64,000 nt of DNA from Pseudomonadota bacterium (GTDB lineage Bacteria > Pseudomonadota > Gammaproteobacteria > Steroidobacterales > Steroidobacteraceae), in assembly GCA_021843755.1 (NCBI GenBank), contig JAKBWB010000002.1, positions 1 to 64,000 of the forward strand, in the 5' to 3' direction. This document shows positions 45,650-54,364 of this stretch, in pieces. The notes beneath the pieces are model-generated. The model saw only the letters and a list, made by a program, of their open reading frames with translations, searched no databases and was not told the DNA's origin. Position numbers and translations under genes: made by a program. How positions within the stretch are numbered: position 1 is the first letter of the stretch; the number at the start of each line of letters is the position of its first letter.

Positions 45650-46456
45650 ATGACGACAATCTACTCATGGAACGTCAACGGCATCCGTGCCGTTACCCGC
45701 AAAGGCACATTGCAGAGCTTCATCCGCGCGCATCAACCCGACATCCTGTGTCTGCAGGAGACCAAGGCCGAGCGCGGCCAGGCCGATATCGACCTCAACG
45801 GGCACGGGTACCATGAGTTCTGGAACTCGGCGCAGAAGAAAGGTTACTCGGGCACGGCGATCTTCAGCCGCAGCGAGCCGCTGTCGGTGGTGAACGGCTT
45901 CCCGGCGGCGATCGCGCAGCAGTACAGCTTCACCGATCAGGACGGGCGCGACAGCCTGACCGAGGGCCGGGTGATCACCGCCGAGTACGCGAAGTTCTAT
46001 GTAGTCACCGTGTATACCCCGAACGCCAAGGACGATCTCAGCCGGCTCGAGCTGCGCCACCGGCACTGGGATCCGGCCTGCCTCGCGCACTGCCGAGCGC
46101 TCGAGAAGCGCAAGCCGGTCGTCTTCTGCGGCGATCTGAACGTGGCGCACACCGAGCTCGATCTGGCCAATCCCGGCCCCAACCGCGGCAAGAAGGGCTT
46201 CACGGACGAGGAGCGCGCCGGCTTTCAGAGCTTCATCGACGCCGGGTTCATCGACACCTTTCGCCTGTTCAAGCAGGGCAACGGCTACTACACCTGGTGG
46301 AGCCACTTCGCCAACTCCCGCGCCCGCAACGTCGGGTGGAGAATCGACTACGTGCTGGTCTCCGGGAGCCTGCGCAAAGCGGTCAAAGCCGCCGCGATCC
46401 ACCCCGACGTCCTCGGCAGCGATCACTGCCCGGTCAGCATCACCCTCGCGGCCTGA
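45650..46456 (+). CDS. xth: Exodeoxyribonuclease III family AP endonuclease
   Basis: This 268-residue enzyme acts at abasic sites in base excision repair. Catalytic landmarks are YSWNVNGIRAV (Asn), CLQETKAE (metal-binding Glu), YTPNAKDDLSRLE, VFCGDLNVAH (Asp and Asn), WRIDYVLVSG and LGSDHCPV (catalytic Asp-His). The family length and all motifs are intact. The sequence is closer to the APE1/ExoA-like branch than to Escherichia coli XthA, judging by the KKGYSGTAIFSR segment. Confidence 0.93.
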   Translation: MTTIYSWNVNGIRAVTRKGTLQSFIRAHQPDILCLQETKAERGQADIDLNGHGYHEFWNSAQKKGYSGTAIFSRSEPLSVVNGFPAAIAQQYSFTDQDGRDSLTEGRVITAEYAKFYVVTVYTPNAKDDLSRLELRHRHWDPACLAHCRALEKRKPVVFCGDLNVAHTELDLANPGPNRGKKGFTDEERAGFQSFIDAGFIDTFRLFKQGNGYYTWWSHFANSRARNVGWRIDYVLVSGSLRKAVKAAAIHPDVLGSDHCPVSITLAA

Positions 46457-46465
46457 GCGGCCGGC

Positions 46466-47056
46466 TTACTGAACGGAAAGCTCGGCAGCCTTCTGCTCGG
46501 CCGCAACAGCCGCCTGGGTTTGGCCCTCGGCGCGCAACGTCGCGGCGATAACCCCCCAGGCCGAGGCCTGAACCGACGGATTGCCGGCGGCCAGATACAG
46601 CGCCTTGCGTGCCATGCCGTTGGCCTGGGCAGCGTGACCGGCCGCAAGGGTCTCCTTGGCGAACTCGAGCCATACCCGGGGATTGCGCGGCTCGATCGAG
46701 AGCGCGCGTTCGAGCGTCTCGGCGGCCAACCCGTAATCGCGCCTATGCTCCTGCTGATGCGCGTCGGCGACGAGCGACTGTGCTGCCGGACCGAGGGCGT
46801 ACTGCGGCATCGCTTGCGGCGCACCGCCGAAGGAGTCCGCCGAGCCCGGTAGCGACGAGGACCTGCCGGAATTGGCCAACGGGTCGATCTGCGGCGCGCC
46901 GCTCGAGTGCGGCAGGACACCCCCCCGTGCGCCCGAGTCGAAGTTTGGATGCGTGCTCGCATAGGGCGGTCCGACGAGTGCGCAGCTCGACAGCAGCGCC
47001 GCGCAGAGCAGTGCCGCCAGCCCAGTGCGCGCAAGTCCCGCAGATGTGCCGCTCAT
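46466..47056 (-). CDS. TPR-containing lipoprotein next to PBP1B
   Basis: This 196-residue protein has a lipoprotein signal (LAALLCAALLSSCALVG, lipobox LSSC). A disordered, Pro/Ser/Gly-rich linker (about 30-95) follows, then two or three TPR-like repeats (YGLAAETLERALSIEPRNPRVWLEFAKETLAAGHAAQANGMARKAL). Its ATG overlaps the mrcB stop (ATGA). The position and domain plan suggest an outer-membrane lipoprotein that helps peptidoglycan synthesis, analogous in layout to other TPR partners of PBP1B. This is inference. Confidence 0.85.
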   Translation of the reverse strand: MSGTSAGLARTGLAALLCAALLSSCALVGPPYASTHPNFDSGARGGVLPHSSGAPQIDPLANSGRSSSLPGSADSFGGAPQAMPQYALGPAAQSLVADAHQQEHRRDYGLAAETLERALSIEPRNPRVWLEFAKETLAAGHAAQANGMARKALYLAAGNPSVQASAWGVIAATLRAEGQTQAAVAAEQKAAELSVQ

Positions 47057-49335
47057 TGCATGTCCCCGAACAGTCCACAACCCGCCATCGGTGCAAGCTG
47101 TGCGCTCGCCGGCACCGCCACCTCGACCGCATTCGCTCCGTCGCACGCGGGCGTGGTCTGAAGACCGGTTGCGAAATCGATCCACACCTCGTCGAGGCCC
47201 TGCGGCGGCGGCATATCGAGCGACACGGCGCCGAGCTGCGCCATGATGCGCGCCCAGACCGGCAGCGCGCCCCGCGCGCCAACCAGACCGGTCGGTTGAT
47301 CGTGATCATACCCGACCCAGACGACCGTGAGCAGATTGCTCGAGAAGCCCGCAAACCAGCTGTCGGCATCATGTTGCGAGGTCCCGGTCTTGCCGGCCAC
47401 AACCAACCCGGGCGGCAGCCGCGCCAGAGCGGGTTGACCGGTACCGTGCGTGAACACTTGTTCCATCATGGTGGTCAGCTCATACACGTCCGCCGGCGGC
47501 GCCACCGGCGTGACCCGCACCGGGAACGCCTTGAGCGGCGTGCCGTCCGCGCTCACCACGGCGCGAACGGCGCGCAGCGGCTCGCGAAAGCCGCCGTCGG
47601 CGATCCCGTTGTACAGCTGAGCGACTTCGAACGGTGTCAGATCGCTTGCGCCGAGGAGCATCGCCGGCACTTCCTGCGGGGGATGCTTCAGACCGAAGCG
47701 CCGCAGCGTATGCATGACCGGGTTCAGCCCGATCGACATCCCCAGACGCACCGTAGCGGCGTTCAGGGACTGCGCGAGCGCGCGCACCAGCGGCACCGGT
47801 CCGTGGAAGATGCGCGAGTAGTTGCGTGGCCGCCAGTACCGGCCAGCGCCCAGGCTGACGGCAATCGGCTCGTCCTCGATGATGGAGGCGGGGGTGTATC
47901 GCCCGGTCTCGAGCGCCGTGAGGTAGATGAACGGCTTGATGATCGATCCGATCGAGCGATGGGCATACAGGGCGCGGTTGAAGCCGTCGTAATTCCCGTC
48001 GCGGCCGCCGACGATCGCCAGTACGTCCCCGGTCTGCGGCGAGGTGACCACCACCGCCCCCTGCAGCAGCTCCTTGCCGTCATGGTGCGTCCGGTCGAGC
48101 CGATGCAGCACTGTGTCCAGGGCCCGCTGCGCGATGGCCTGCACGTGCGGATCGAGGCTGGTATAGACCCGCAGACCCGCCTCGGTCAGCTCCTTCTCGG
48201 GGTAGTCGCGGGCAAGCGTGCGCCGTACCAGATCCAGGTAGGCCGGATAATAGGCGCCCACGGGCTGGGGCGTGACGCCGAGCGGCGTGCGCATCGCCGT
48301 GGCGGCGCGCGCGGCGCTGACGACACCCTGGCGCGCCAGGATACCGAGCACCCGATTGCGCCGCGCCAACACCCGGCGGGGGTACAGGCGCGGATTGTAG
48401 TAGGTCGGACCGCGCACGATGGCCACCAGCATCGCGATCTGCGGCAGATCGAGTTCGGCGAGCGGCTCGCCGAAGTAGTACTCGCTGGCGAGCCCGAAGC
48501 CGTGCACCGAGAGATTGCCGTCCTGGCCGAGGAAAATCTCGTTGATGTAGGCGTTCATGATTTCAGCCTTGCTGAAATGCGCCGTCAGCGCGACGGCCAT
48601 GATGGCCTCGCGGAGCTTTCGCCACAGCGTCCTGCGGTCATTGAGAAAATAACTTCGCACCAGCTCCTGAGTGAGCGTGCTACCACCCTCGGCATAGCGG
48701 CGCTCGCGCAGATCGACCCAGGCGGCCCGCAGGATGCCCTTCGGATCGATACCCCAGTTGGTCTGGAACGTCCGATCCTCGACGGCGATCAGGGCCTTGG
48801 GCAGCAAAGGCGGCACCTGCTTCGGGCCGACCACGATGCGATCGACCCCGTCGCGCGGATAGATGCTCCCGATGAGCAGCGGATCGAGCCGGATGACCGG
48901 CACCTCGTGCCCGGCCCCGTCACGCAGATCCACGATTCCGGCCGGCCCGAAGACCACGGTCAGCCGCAGCGCCGGGCGCTCCCGATCGGCGAATTGCACC
49001 GGCCGCAGCATCACTTCGACTCGCCCGAGCGTCGCGGTGTACGTGCCCGGCCCGCGCAGCACCGCCACCGGTCGATAGGCCAGCCGCCGCAAGTCGTGCT
49101 CGAGATCGGCCTCGCTCAAGTCCAGACCCGCGTACAGCTGCATCGGCGCGGCATAGACGCGCGCCGGCAGCGTCCAACGCAAAGCGCTGAACCGGCCGGT
49201 CACGAGCCGATCAAGATACAGCGCGTAGCCGCCAAAGACCAGCAGGCCCGCCAGCGCCGCCCCGCCCACGATCCAGCCGAGCGGCCGCCGGAAGCGGCTC
49301 TTTTTCGCCGCCTTGCGCGTTTTCGCAGGGGTCAG
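47053..49335 (-). CDS. mrcB: Penicillin-binding protein 1B, probable CUG start
   Basis: This bifunctional class A PBP of about 760 residues polymerises and crosslinks peptidoglycan. It has a basic cytoplasmic N-terminus (TPAKTRKAAKKSRFRRPLGW), one membrane helix (IVGGAALAGLLVFGGYAL), a UB2H-like region, and a glycosyltransferase with VEDRTFQTNWGIDPKG and GGSTLTQELVRSYFL. The transpeptidase has SIIKPF (SxxK), the SLN motif and KTGTSQHD. No ATG or TTG lies before the basic segment; the first GTG is at 49269, inside the membrane segment. A CTG at 49335 overlaps the upstream stop (CTGA), with GAGGAG 8 bases before it, so I use that start. Confidence 0.93.
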   Translation of the reverse strand: MTPAKTRKAAKKSRFRRPLGWIVGGAALAGLLVFGGYALYLDRLVTGRFSALRWTLPARVYAAPMQLYAGLDLSEADLEHDLRRLAYRPVAVLRGPGTYTATLGRVEVMLRPVQFADRERPALRLTVVFGPAGIVDLRDGAGHEVPVIRLDPLLIGSIYPRDGVDRIVVGPKQVPPLLPKALIAVEDRTFQTNWGIDPKGILRAAWVDLRERRYAEGGSTLTQELVRSYFLNDRRTLWRKLREAIMAVALTAHFSKAEIMNAYINEIFLGQDGNLSVHGFGLASEYYFGEPLAELDLPQIAMLVAIVRGPTYYNPRLYPRRVLARRNRVLGILARQGVVSAARAATAMRTPLGVTPQPVGAYYPAYLDLVRRTLARDYPEKELTEAGLRVYTSLDPHVQAIAQRALDTVLHRLDRTHHDGKELLQGAVVVTSPQTGDVLAIVGGRDGNYDGFNRALYAHRSIGSIIKPFIYLTALETGRYTPASIIEDEPIAVSLGAGRYWRPRNYSRIFHGPVPLVRALAQSLNAATVRLGMSIGLNPVMHTLRRFGLKHPPQEVPAMLLGASDLTPFEVAQLYNGIADGGFREPLRAVRAVVSADGTPLKAFPVRVTPVAPPADVYELTTMMEQVFTHGTGQPALARLPPGLVVAGKTGTSQHDADSWFAGFSSNLLTVVWVGYDHDQPTGLVGARGALPVWARIMAQLGAVSLDMPPPQGLDEVWIDFATGLQTTPACDGANAVEVAVPASAQLAPMAGCGLFGDMQ

Positions 49336-51914
49336 AGGATCAGCTCCTCGGCCGGCTCACGCAGGTTGTAGCGTGAGCTCATGCAATGGCCGTAGGCACC
49401 CGTGTTGGCAATGAGCAGGACATCGCCCGCGCGGGTCCTCGGCAGCTGCCGGTCATGTCCCAACACATCGGCGCTCTCGCAGATCGGGCCGACCACATTG
49501 ACCAGCTCGCCGGCCGGCTCCGCGAGCCGCGTGAGGTTGACGATCTCGTGATATGCCCCATAGAGCGCCGGCCGCAACAGGGAATTCATCCCGGTGGCGA
49601 TGCCCACGTAGCGGACACTACCCTTGCTCTTGAGCTGCGTGACCCGGGCCACCAGCGCGCCGGCCGCGCCGGCGAGGTAGCGCCCCGGCTCCATCCAGAT
49701 CTCCAGGCGCGGATGCTCGGCGCGCACGGCCGCGAGCAGCGTGTCGAGCTCGTTCAGGTCCGGGCCATGCTGGTCGGCGCGCTCCGGTATGCCCAGGCCC
49801 CCGCCGATGTCGATCGCGCGAACCGCCTCGAAGCGCTGCCCCAGCTCGGCCAGCCGGCGGGCGGTATGCTCCCAGGTCCTCACCGTGAGAATGCCGCTGC
49901 CGACATGGGAATGCAGCCCGACGATGCGCGCGCCGCACCGCCGCGTCAGGCGCTCCAGGTCCTCCAGATCCGCAATGGGTACGCCGAACTTGGCGTGCGC
50001 GCCGGCAGTGCGCACGTGGTGGTGATGACCCGCGCCGGCGCCGGTATCGATGCGCACGAAGATCTCCCGCTCGCGCCACAGATCCCCCCACTGCTCGAGC
50101 ACGAACAGGTTGTCGACGGTGACCTGCACGCCGCACTCGAGCGCCCAGGAGTACTCCTCGCGCGAAGCGAAGTTCGGTGTAAACAGCACGCGGCGAGCAT
50201 CGAGCTGCGGGAACACAGCGAGCACGTGCTCGAGTTCCCCGCGCGAGACGCACTCGAAGTCCACACCCTCGGCGGCGACGGCCCGCAGGATCTGCGGATG
50301 GGGGTTCGCCTTGACCGCGAAGTGCACCCGGTCCAGGCTGCGCAGCGCGCGCAGCGATCGGGCCGCGGCGCGCACCGTCTCGAGATGATAGACGTAGGCC
50401 GAGTCGCGCATCCCGAGTGCCGCCAGAACGCGCGAGTGCTCGCTGCGCCACCACGGCTCGGGGCGCGCAGCCGCGATCTGCGAGGGAGCGAACAGCTGCG
50501 CCCAGGTCGGACCGAGCACGCGGTCGCCCGCCACGGGCCGGATCAGCAACTCGTGCAGCTGATCGACCAGGCGATCGCCCTGGGTCTCGTCGACCACGAA
50601 GGTGAAGTTCAGATCATTGGCCGCCTGCGAGACCAGATAGATCTTCTGCTCCTCGAAGAACTCGAACGCACCGCCAAGTTGGTGAAGGATGGCCCGGATG
50701 TTGCGGCCGACGAGACTCACCGACGCACACGGCCCGATCACCTGCACGCGGCACAGGCGCGACAGATCGCTCACCAGCGCCGCCAGCAGCGCGCTGTCGA
50801 GCGTATTGGCCGCCGGATCGAGCGAGACGGTGACATTGGTCTCGGAGGTCGAAACCAGGTCGACCGACATGCCGTGGGCCTTGAAGACCTGGAACACGTC
50901 AGCGAGGAATCCCACCTGGTGCCACATGCCCGGGCTCTCGAGCGACACCAGCGTGATGCCCTTCTTGGTGCAGACCGCCTTGACCTGGGCGGTGCCGTCG
51001 CCCTCGGCCGAGAGCACCGTGCCGGGCATCTGCGGAGCCTGCGTGGCATACACGTGCAACGGGATGCCGTACTGGCGCACCGGCAGGATACAGCGCGGGT
51101 GCAGCACCTTGGCGCCGCTCGTGGCGATCTCCTGCGCCTCGTCGTAATGCAGGGCGCGCAGCAGCCGCGCCGTCGGGATCGAGCGCGGATTGGCGCTGAA
51201 CATCCCCGGCACGTCGGTCCAGATCTCGAGCCGCTGTGCGCGCAGCTTGGCGGCGAAATAAGCGCCCGAGGTATCCGAGCCGCCGCGGCCGAGCAACACG
51301 GTATTGCCCTCGGTATCGCTCGCGATGAATCCCTGTGTCACGACCACGGGGGCGAGGTCTTCCAGGCGCTCGCGCAGCGCCTGATCGGGCTCGAAGCGGC
51401 ACACGGCCGACAACACACTCGCCTTGGCCGAAGCGCCGACCCGGTCATCGGCGAGCAGCATGGTACGCGCGTCGGCCCATTGAGCCTCCAGACCCTGCGC
51501 AGCCAGATAACGGGCCCCGAGGTCGGTGGCCATCAGCTCCCCGGCAGACATCACGCGGGCGCGCGTCCGATCGCTCACCTCTCCGATCAAGACCACACCG
51601 GCGGCGATCTGACGCAGCTCGGCCAGACGCGCCTCGCAGGCCTCCCCGAGCGGGATGCCAAGATCCGCCGCGAGCCTTCGGTGGCGGTCCTCGATCTCCT
51701 GCAGCTCCTCCTCGTACTTCTGGGTGCGCGCCGCATCGAGCAGCCGCTCGAGCCGATCCGTCACGCCGCTCAGGGCCGAGTGCACGATCAGGACGCGGGC
51801 CCCGCCTGCGCGCCGGTCCGCGGTGACTCGCGCGATGTTCTGCCAATTCGAGAGCGAGGAGACGCTGGTCCCCCCGAACTTCAGGACGATCCACTGGGAG
51901 GCGCTGCGGGTCAA
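49332..51914 (-). CDS. lysAC: Fused aspartokinase / diaminopimelate decarboxylase
   Basis: This 860-codon gene joins the first and last steps of lysine synthesis from aspartate. Residues about 8-430 are aspartokinase: WIVLKFGGTSVSSL, GRGGSDTSGAYFAA, then two ACT domains for feedback control. Residues about 470-859 are PLP-dependent DAP decarboxylase: HFAVKANPHP with the PLP lysine, HSHVGSGI, IDIGGGLGIPE, and the closing CESADVLGHDR. Such fusions are known from Xanthomonadales. I prefer the TTG at 51914 because CAGGAG lies 5 bases upstream; a GTG at 51932 has no site. Confidence 0.93.
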   Translation of the reverse strand: MTRSASQWIVLKFGGTSVSSLSNWQNIARVTADRRAGGARVLIVHSALSGVTDRLERLLDAARTQKYEEELQEIEDRHRRLAADLGIPLGEACEARLAELRQIAAGVVLIGEVSDRTRARVMSAGELMATDLGARYLAAQGLEAQWADARTMLLADDRVGASAKASVLSAVCRFEPDQALRERLEDLAPVVVTQGFIASDTEGNTVLLGRGGSDTSGAYFAAKLRAQRLEIWTDVPGMFSANPRSIPTARLLRALHYDEAQEIATSGAKVLHPRCILPVRQYGIPLHVYATQAPQMPGTVLSAEGDGTAQVKAVCTKKGITLVSLESPGMWHQVGFLADVFQVFKAHGMSVDLVSTSETNVTVSLDPAANTLDSALLAALVSDLSRLCRVQVIGPCASVSLVGRNIRAILHQLGGAFEFFEEQKIYLVSQAANDLNFTFVVDETQGDRLVDQLHELLIRPVAGDRVLGPTWAQLFAPSQIAAARPEPWWRSEHSRVLAALGMRDSAYVYHLETVRAAARSLRALRSLDRVHFAVKANPHPQILRAVAAEGVDFECVSRGELEHVLAVFPQLDARRVLFTPNFASREEYSWALECGVQVTVDNLFVLEQWGDLWREREIFVRIDTGAGAGHHHHVRTAGAHAKFGVPIADLEDLERLTRRCGARIVGLHSHVGSGILTVRTWEHTARRLAELGQRFEAVRAIDIGGGLGIPERADQHGPDLNELDTLLAAVRAEHPRLEIWMEPGRYLAGAAGALVARVTQLKSKGSVRYVGIATGMNSLLRPALYGAYHEIVNLTRLAEPAGELVNVVGPICESADVLGHDRQLPRTRAGDVLLIANTGAYGHCMSSRYNLREPAEELIL
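49333..49349 (-). promoter_or_regulatory. Ribosome binding site for the mrcB CUG start
   Basis: On the minus strand GAGGAG, 8 bases (CTGATCCT), then CTG opens the frame that encodes the basic N-terminal tail of PBP1B. The upstream gene's TGA is at 49332-49334, so start and stop share bases. The competing GTG at 49269 has no purine tract upstream. Confidence 0.6.
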
Positions 51915-52040
51915 TGCTGCTCCTGAGCACACGGCGGGGCGGGCCGCATCAAGCCTTCAGGCCGAGCAGGCCCCGGGGCGCCGCCGCGTGCCAGCTGCCC
52001 TGCTCGGGTCGATCGAATCAGCTTCACGGGCGCGCAGCCG

Positions 52041-52256
52041 CTACAGCTCCTCGTCGAAATCGCGCAGGTCCTTCTCGAGCCTCTTGTCCGCCAGGACTTC
52101 CTCGAGCCGGCTCCAGGCAGCCTTGCTGCGCTTGCCGGCCATGGGCCGGCGCTTGTCCACCCGATCGAGCATCCGATCGTAATCCGTGCCCTCCTCGGCG
52201 TGTCCATTCAGGATTTCCTCGTCGAGATCGAAGCTCTCGTTGTCTCGTTCCGACAT
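52041..52256 (-). CDS. PA3496-family small acidic protein
   Basis: This 71-residue acidic protein (MSERDNESFDLDEEILNGHA) has a central DYDRMLDRVDKRRPM and ends RLEEVLADKRLEKDLRDFDEEL. This matches the PA3496 family, described in pseudomonads as a putative envelope-integrity protein; the role is uncertain. It contains no signal peptide or membrane segment. It lies upstream of the lysine gene in the same direction. Confidence 0.8.
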   Translation of the reverse strand: MSERDNESFDLDEEILNGHAEEGTDYDRMLDRVDKRRPMAGKRSKAAWSRLEEVLADKRLEKDLRDFDEEL

Positions 52257-52361
52257 CTGGCGGTAAAAATCCCAGTTAAATCAATTAGGTAGTGCAACTT
52301 CGAGAGGAGCAAGACAGCGAACTATAATGAAAACTCGGCGCGGAGCAAGAGTTCTCGCGCG

Positions 52362-53186
52362 CTATGCGCTGCGGTCGCGGACCGTCACCGGCGCCCCCCG
52401 TCCCAGGCCGAGGCCTTCCGCCGCGCTCTGCTCGGCCCGGGCGATCTCAAGCACCCCGAACGAATTGATCAGCGCCAGGTACTGTCCCGGTTGGCGATCT
52501 CCGTAGGTACGCAGCAGGGGAAAGGCATGGTGCCCGGTGCGCACCAGCGGCAGCCGGAATCGCTCGAGGAGCGCGCCATCGATGTTGGTGATCAGATTGC
52601 CGAAGTGATCGATGGTGATCACCACTCCGCTGACGCTTGCGGCATCGGCCGTGGGCTCCTCCACCCACGCCGGCACGAGGGACTCGGCGGCGGCCGTTTC
52701 GCCCAGCTCAGCGGGCCGAGCGCGGCCCGCGGCCAATTCCGCGGCCACGGGAGCGAAGATGTCCCGACCGTGAAACGTCGCACTGGCGCGTGAGATCCCG
52801 AGCCGCGCCAGCCCAGCGGGGCGCAGCCGCACCACCTCGGCGTCCCCATGCCGGGCCACCAGCGGCGCCAGCAGACCGTTGTCCGGCGCGAGAAACACAT
52901 GCCCCGCGGCACAGACCACGACGATGTCGCGCGAAGTGCCGACCCCGGGATCGACCACCGCGACGTGAACCGTGCCGGCCGGAAAGTAGGCAAACGCGCG
53001 CACCAGCCAGAAGCCGGCCTCGGCGGGCCAATGCACCAGGATCTGGTGCGTCAGGTCAATGACGCGCGCCGCCGGAAAGCGCCCGAGAATGCGCCCCTTC
53101 ATCACGCCGACGAACGGGCCCTGGTGGCCGAAGTCGGTGGTCAGCGTGATGACTCCGCTCGGGGCCGGGAAGCCCGGCCGGCTCAT
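52362..53186 (-). CDS. SAM hydroxide adenosyltransferase (DUF62 family)
   Basis: This 274-residue protein is related to chlorinase/fluorinase enzymes and splits SAM with a hydroxide ion into adenosine and methionine. N-terminal motifs are ITLTTDFGHQGPFVGVMKG, IDLTHQI, DPGVGTSRD and FLAPDNGLLAPL. The C-terminal barrel holds DHFGNLITNID and GVLEIARAEQSAAEGLG. The ATG at 53186 overlaps the stop of the DksA-like gene (ATGA). The presence of both this enzyme and the metK-like paralogue in one window is noteworthy, but they are 37 kb apart. Confidence 0.9.
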   Translation of the reverse strand: MSRPGFPAPSGVITLTTDFGHQGPFVGVMKGRILGRFPAARVIDLTHQILVHWPAEAGFWLVRAFAYFPAGTVHVAVVDPGVGTSRDIVVVCAAGHVFLAPDNGLLAPLVARHGDAEVVRLRPAGLARLGISRASATFHGRDIFAPVAAELAAGRARPAELGETAAAESLVPAWVEEPTADAASVSGVVITIDHFGNLITNIDGALLERFRLPLVRTGHHAFPLLRTYGDRQPGQYLALINSFGVLEIARAEQSAAEGLGLGRGAPVTVRDRSA

Positions 53187-53575
53187 CGGGCTCGCCTCGG
53201 TCCGCCCCGCTGCCCATCGGCGCACTTGCGGCAGCAATCCGTGTAGGGAACCGCCGCGAGCCGCCCCTCCTCGATCGGCTCGCCGCACACGACGCAGATG
53301 GCGTACGTGCCCGCGTCGAGTCGGCGCAAGGCCGCCTGGATCTGACGCAGCTCCTCGCGGGCCGATTCGTTGATCGCCCCGAGAACCTCATCGCTCTCCC
53401 GCTGGGTGACCTGCTCGGCGAAATCCGCGCTCAGCGGATCGGATTCGTGGCGCAGATCGGCGCTCGCGCTGCTCGCGCGACTCTGCAGCTCTTCACGCCG
53501 CCTCAGCAGGCGGGCTCGTACGGCTTGTGTGTCCACAGGAGTCTCCGGCCGGTGCACACGGCGCCTGGTTTTCAC
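53183..53575 (-). CDS. DksA/TraR-family zinc-finger protein
   Basis: This 130-residue protein has an N-terminal coiled-coil (about 15-85, EELRQIQAALRRL) and a C-terminal C4 zinc finger, CVVCGEPIEEGRLAAVPYTDCCRKC. It resembles short DksA-type proteins that bind RNA polymerase. The tip region DPLSADFAEQ keeps two Asp but not the exact DxxDxA of DksA, so regulatory activity with ppGpp is uncertain. It is translationally coupled to the SAM hydroxide adenosyltransferase. Confidence 0.88.
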   Translation of the reverse strand: MKTRRRVHRPETPVDTQAVRARLLRRREELQSRASSASADLRHESDPLSADFAEQVTQRESDEVLGAINESAREELRQIQAALRRLDAGTYAICVVCGEPIEEGRLAAVPYTDCCRKCADGQRGGPRRAR

Positions 53576-53732
53576 GCACCCCGATGCTGCGCCCAGCGCG
53601 GCGGCATGTGGAAAATACCTAGCGCGCCGGACGCCTTGGCGGCAACATACTTACTCAGTTGAGCAATCATGTCCATTCCCGTCGTTCCGCCGACGAACGC
53701 CAATGGCCCCTCCCGCCGCCGGTGAAAGTCCG

Positions 53733-54353
53733 ATGGAAACAGCCCGCGAATTGAAGCCCACGGTTTTCGTGGTCGATGATGACGAGGCGGTCCGCGCCTC
53801 GCTGCGACTGCTGCTGAAGTCGGTGGGCCTGCCCGCCACGGTGTATTGCAGCGCCCAGGAGTTCCTCGCCCAGTACGATGTGCGCCAGCCGGGCTGCGTG
53901 GTGCTCGACGTGCGCATGCCGGGCATGAGCGGGCTGGAGCTGCAGCAGCTGCTCAATCTGCGCGGCGCAACCGTACCGGTGATCTTCATCACCGGCCACG
54001 GCGACATCCCGATGGCGGTCGAGGCGATGCAGCACGGCGCGTTCGACTTCCTGCAAAAGCCCTTCCGTGATCAGGATCTGCTCGATCGCGTCCAGCGCGC
54101 GCTTGAGAAAGATCAGCGAACGCGCCAGGAGCTGAAGGAACAGGATCGCATCCGCGAGCGCCTCGAATCGCTCACCCCGCGCGAGCGCGAAGTCCTCAAC
54201 CTCATCACCCGCGGCAAGCCGAACAAAGTGGTGGCGGCCGACCTCGGAGTCAGTCAGCGCACGGTGGAGATCCACCGCGCGCGGGTCATGGAAAAGATGG
54301 GAGCCTCATCCTTCGCGCAGCTCGTCCGCATGGTCCTCGATACCGAGGCTTGA
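53733..54353 (+). CDS. FixJ/TtrR-type response regulator
   Basis: This 206-residue regulator has a receiver domain (about 10-125) with VVDDDEAVRASL, the phospho-acceptor in CVVLDVRMPGMSGLE, FITGHGDIPMAVEAM and LQKPF. A LuxR-type HTH follows (LTPREREVLNLITRGKPNKVVAADLGVSQRTVEIHRARVMEKM). The spacing and signatures are of the FixJ class. I chose ATG 53733; ATG 53703 is possible. No histidine kinase is adjacent, so the input is unknown. It is divergent from the DksA-like gene. Confidence 0.92.
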   Translation: METARELKPTVFVVDDDEAVRASLRLLLKSVGLPATVYCSAQEFLAQYDVRQPGCVVLDVRMPGMSGLELQQLLNLRGATVPVIFITGHGDIPMAVEAMQHGAFDFLQKPFRDQDLLDRVQRALEKDQRTRQELKEQDRIRERLESLTPREREVLNLITRGKPNKVVAADLGVSQRTVEIHRARVMEKMGASSFAQLVRMVLDTEA

Positions 54354-54364
54354 ACTGAGCCGCG

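Noticed and set aside
46609-49371. 920-codon open frame opposite mrcB
   Set aside because: mrcB on the other strand has every expected catalytic motif; this frame has a skewed composition and no domain pattern.
49386-51926. 846-codon open frame opposite the lysAC fusion
   Set aside because: It is fully explained as an antisense shadow of a well-supported enzyme.
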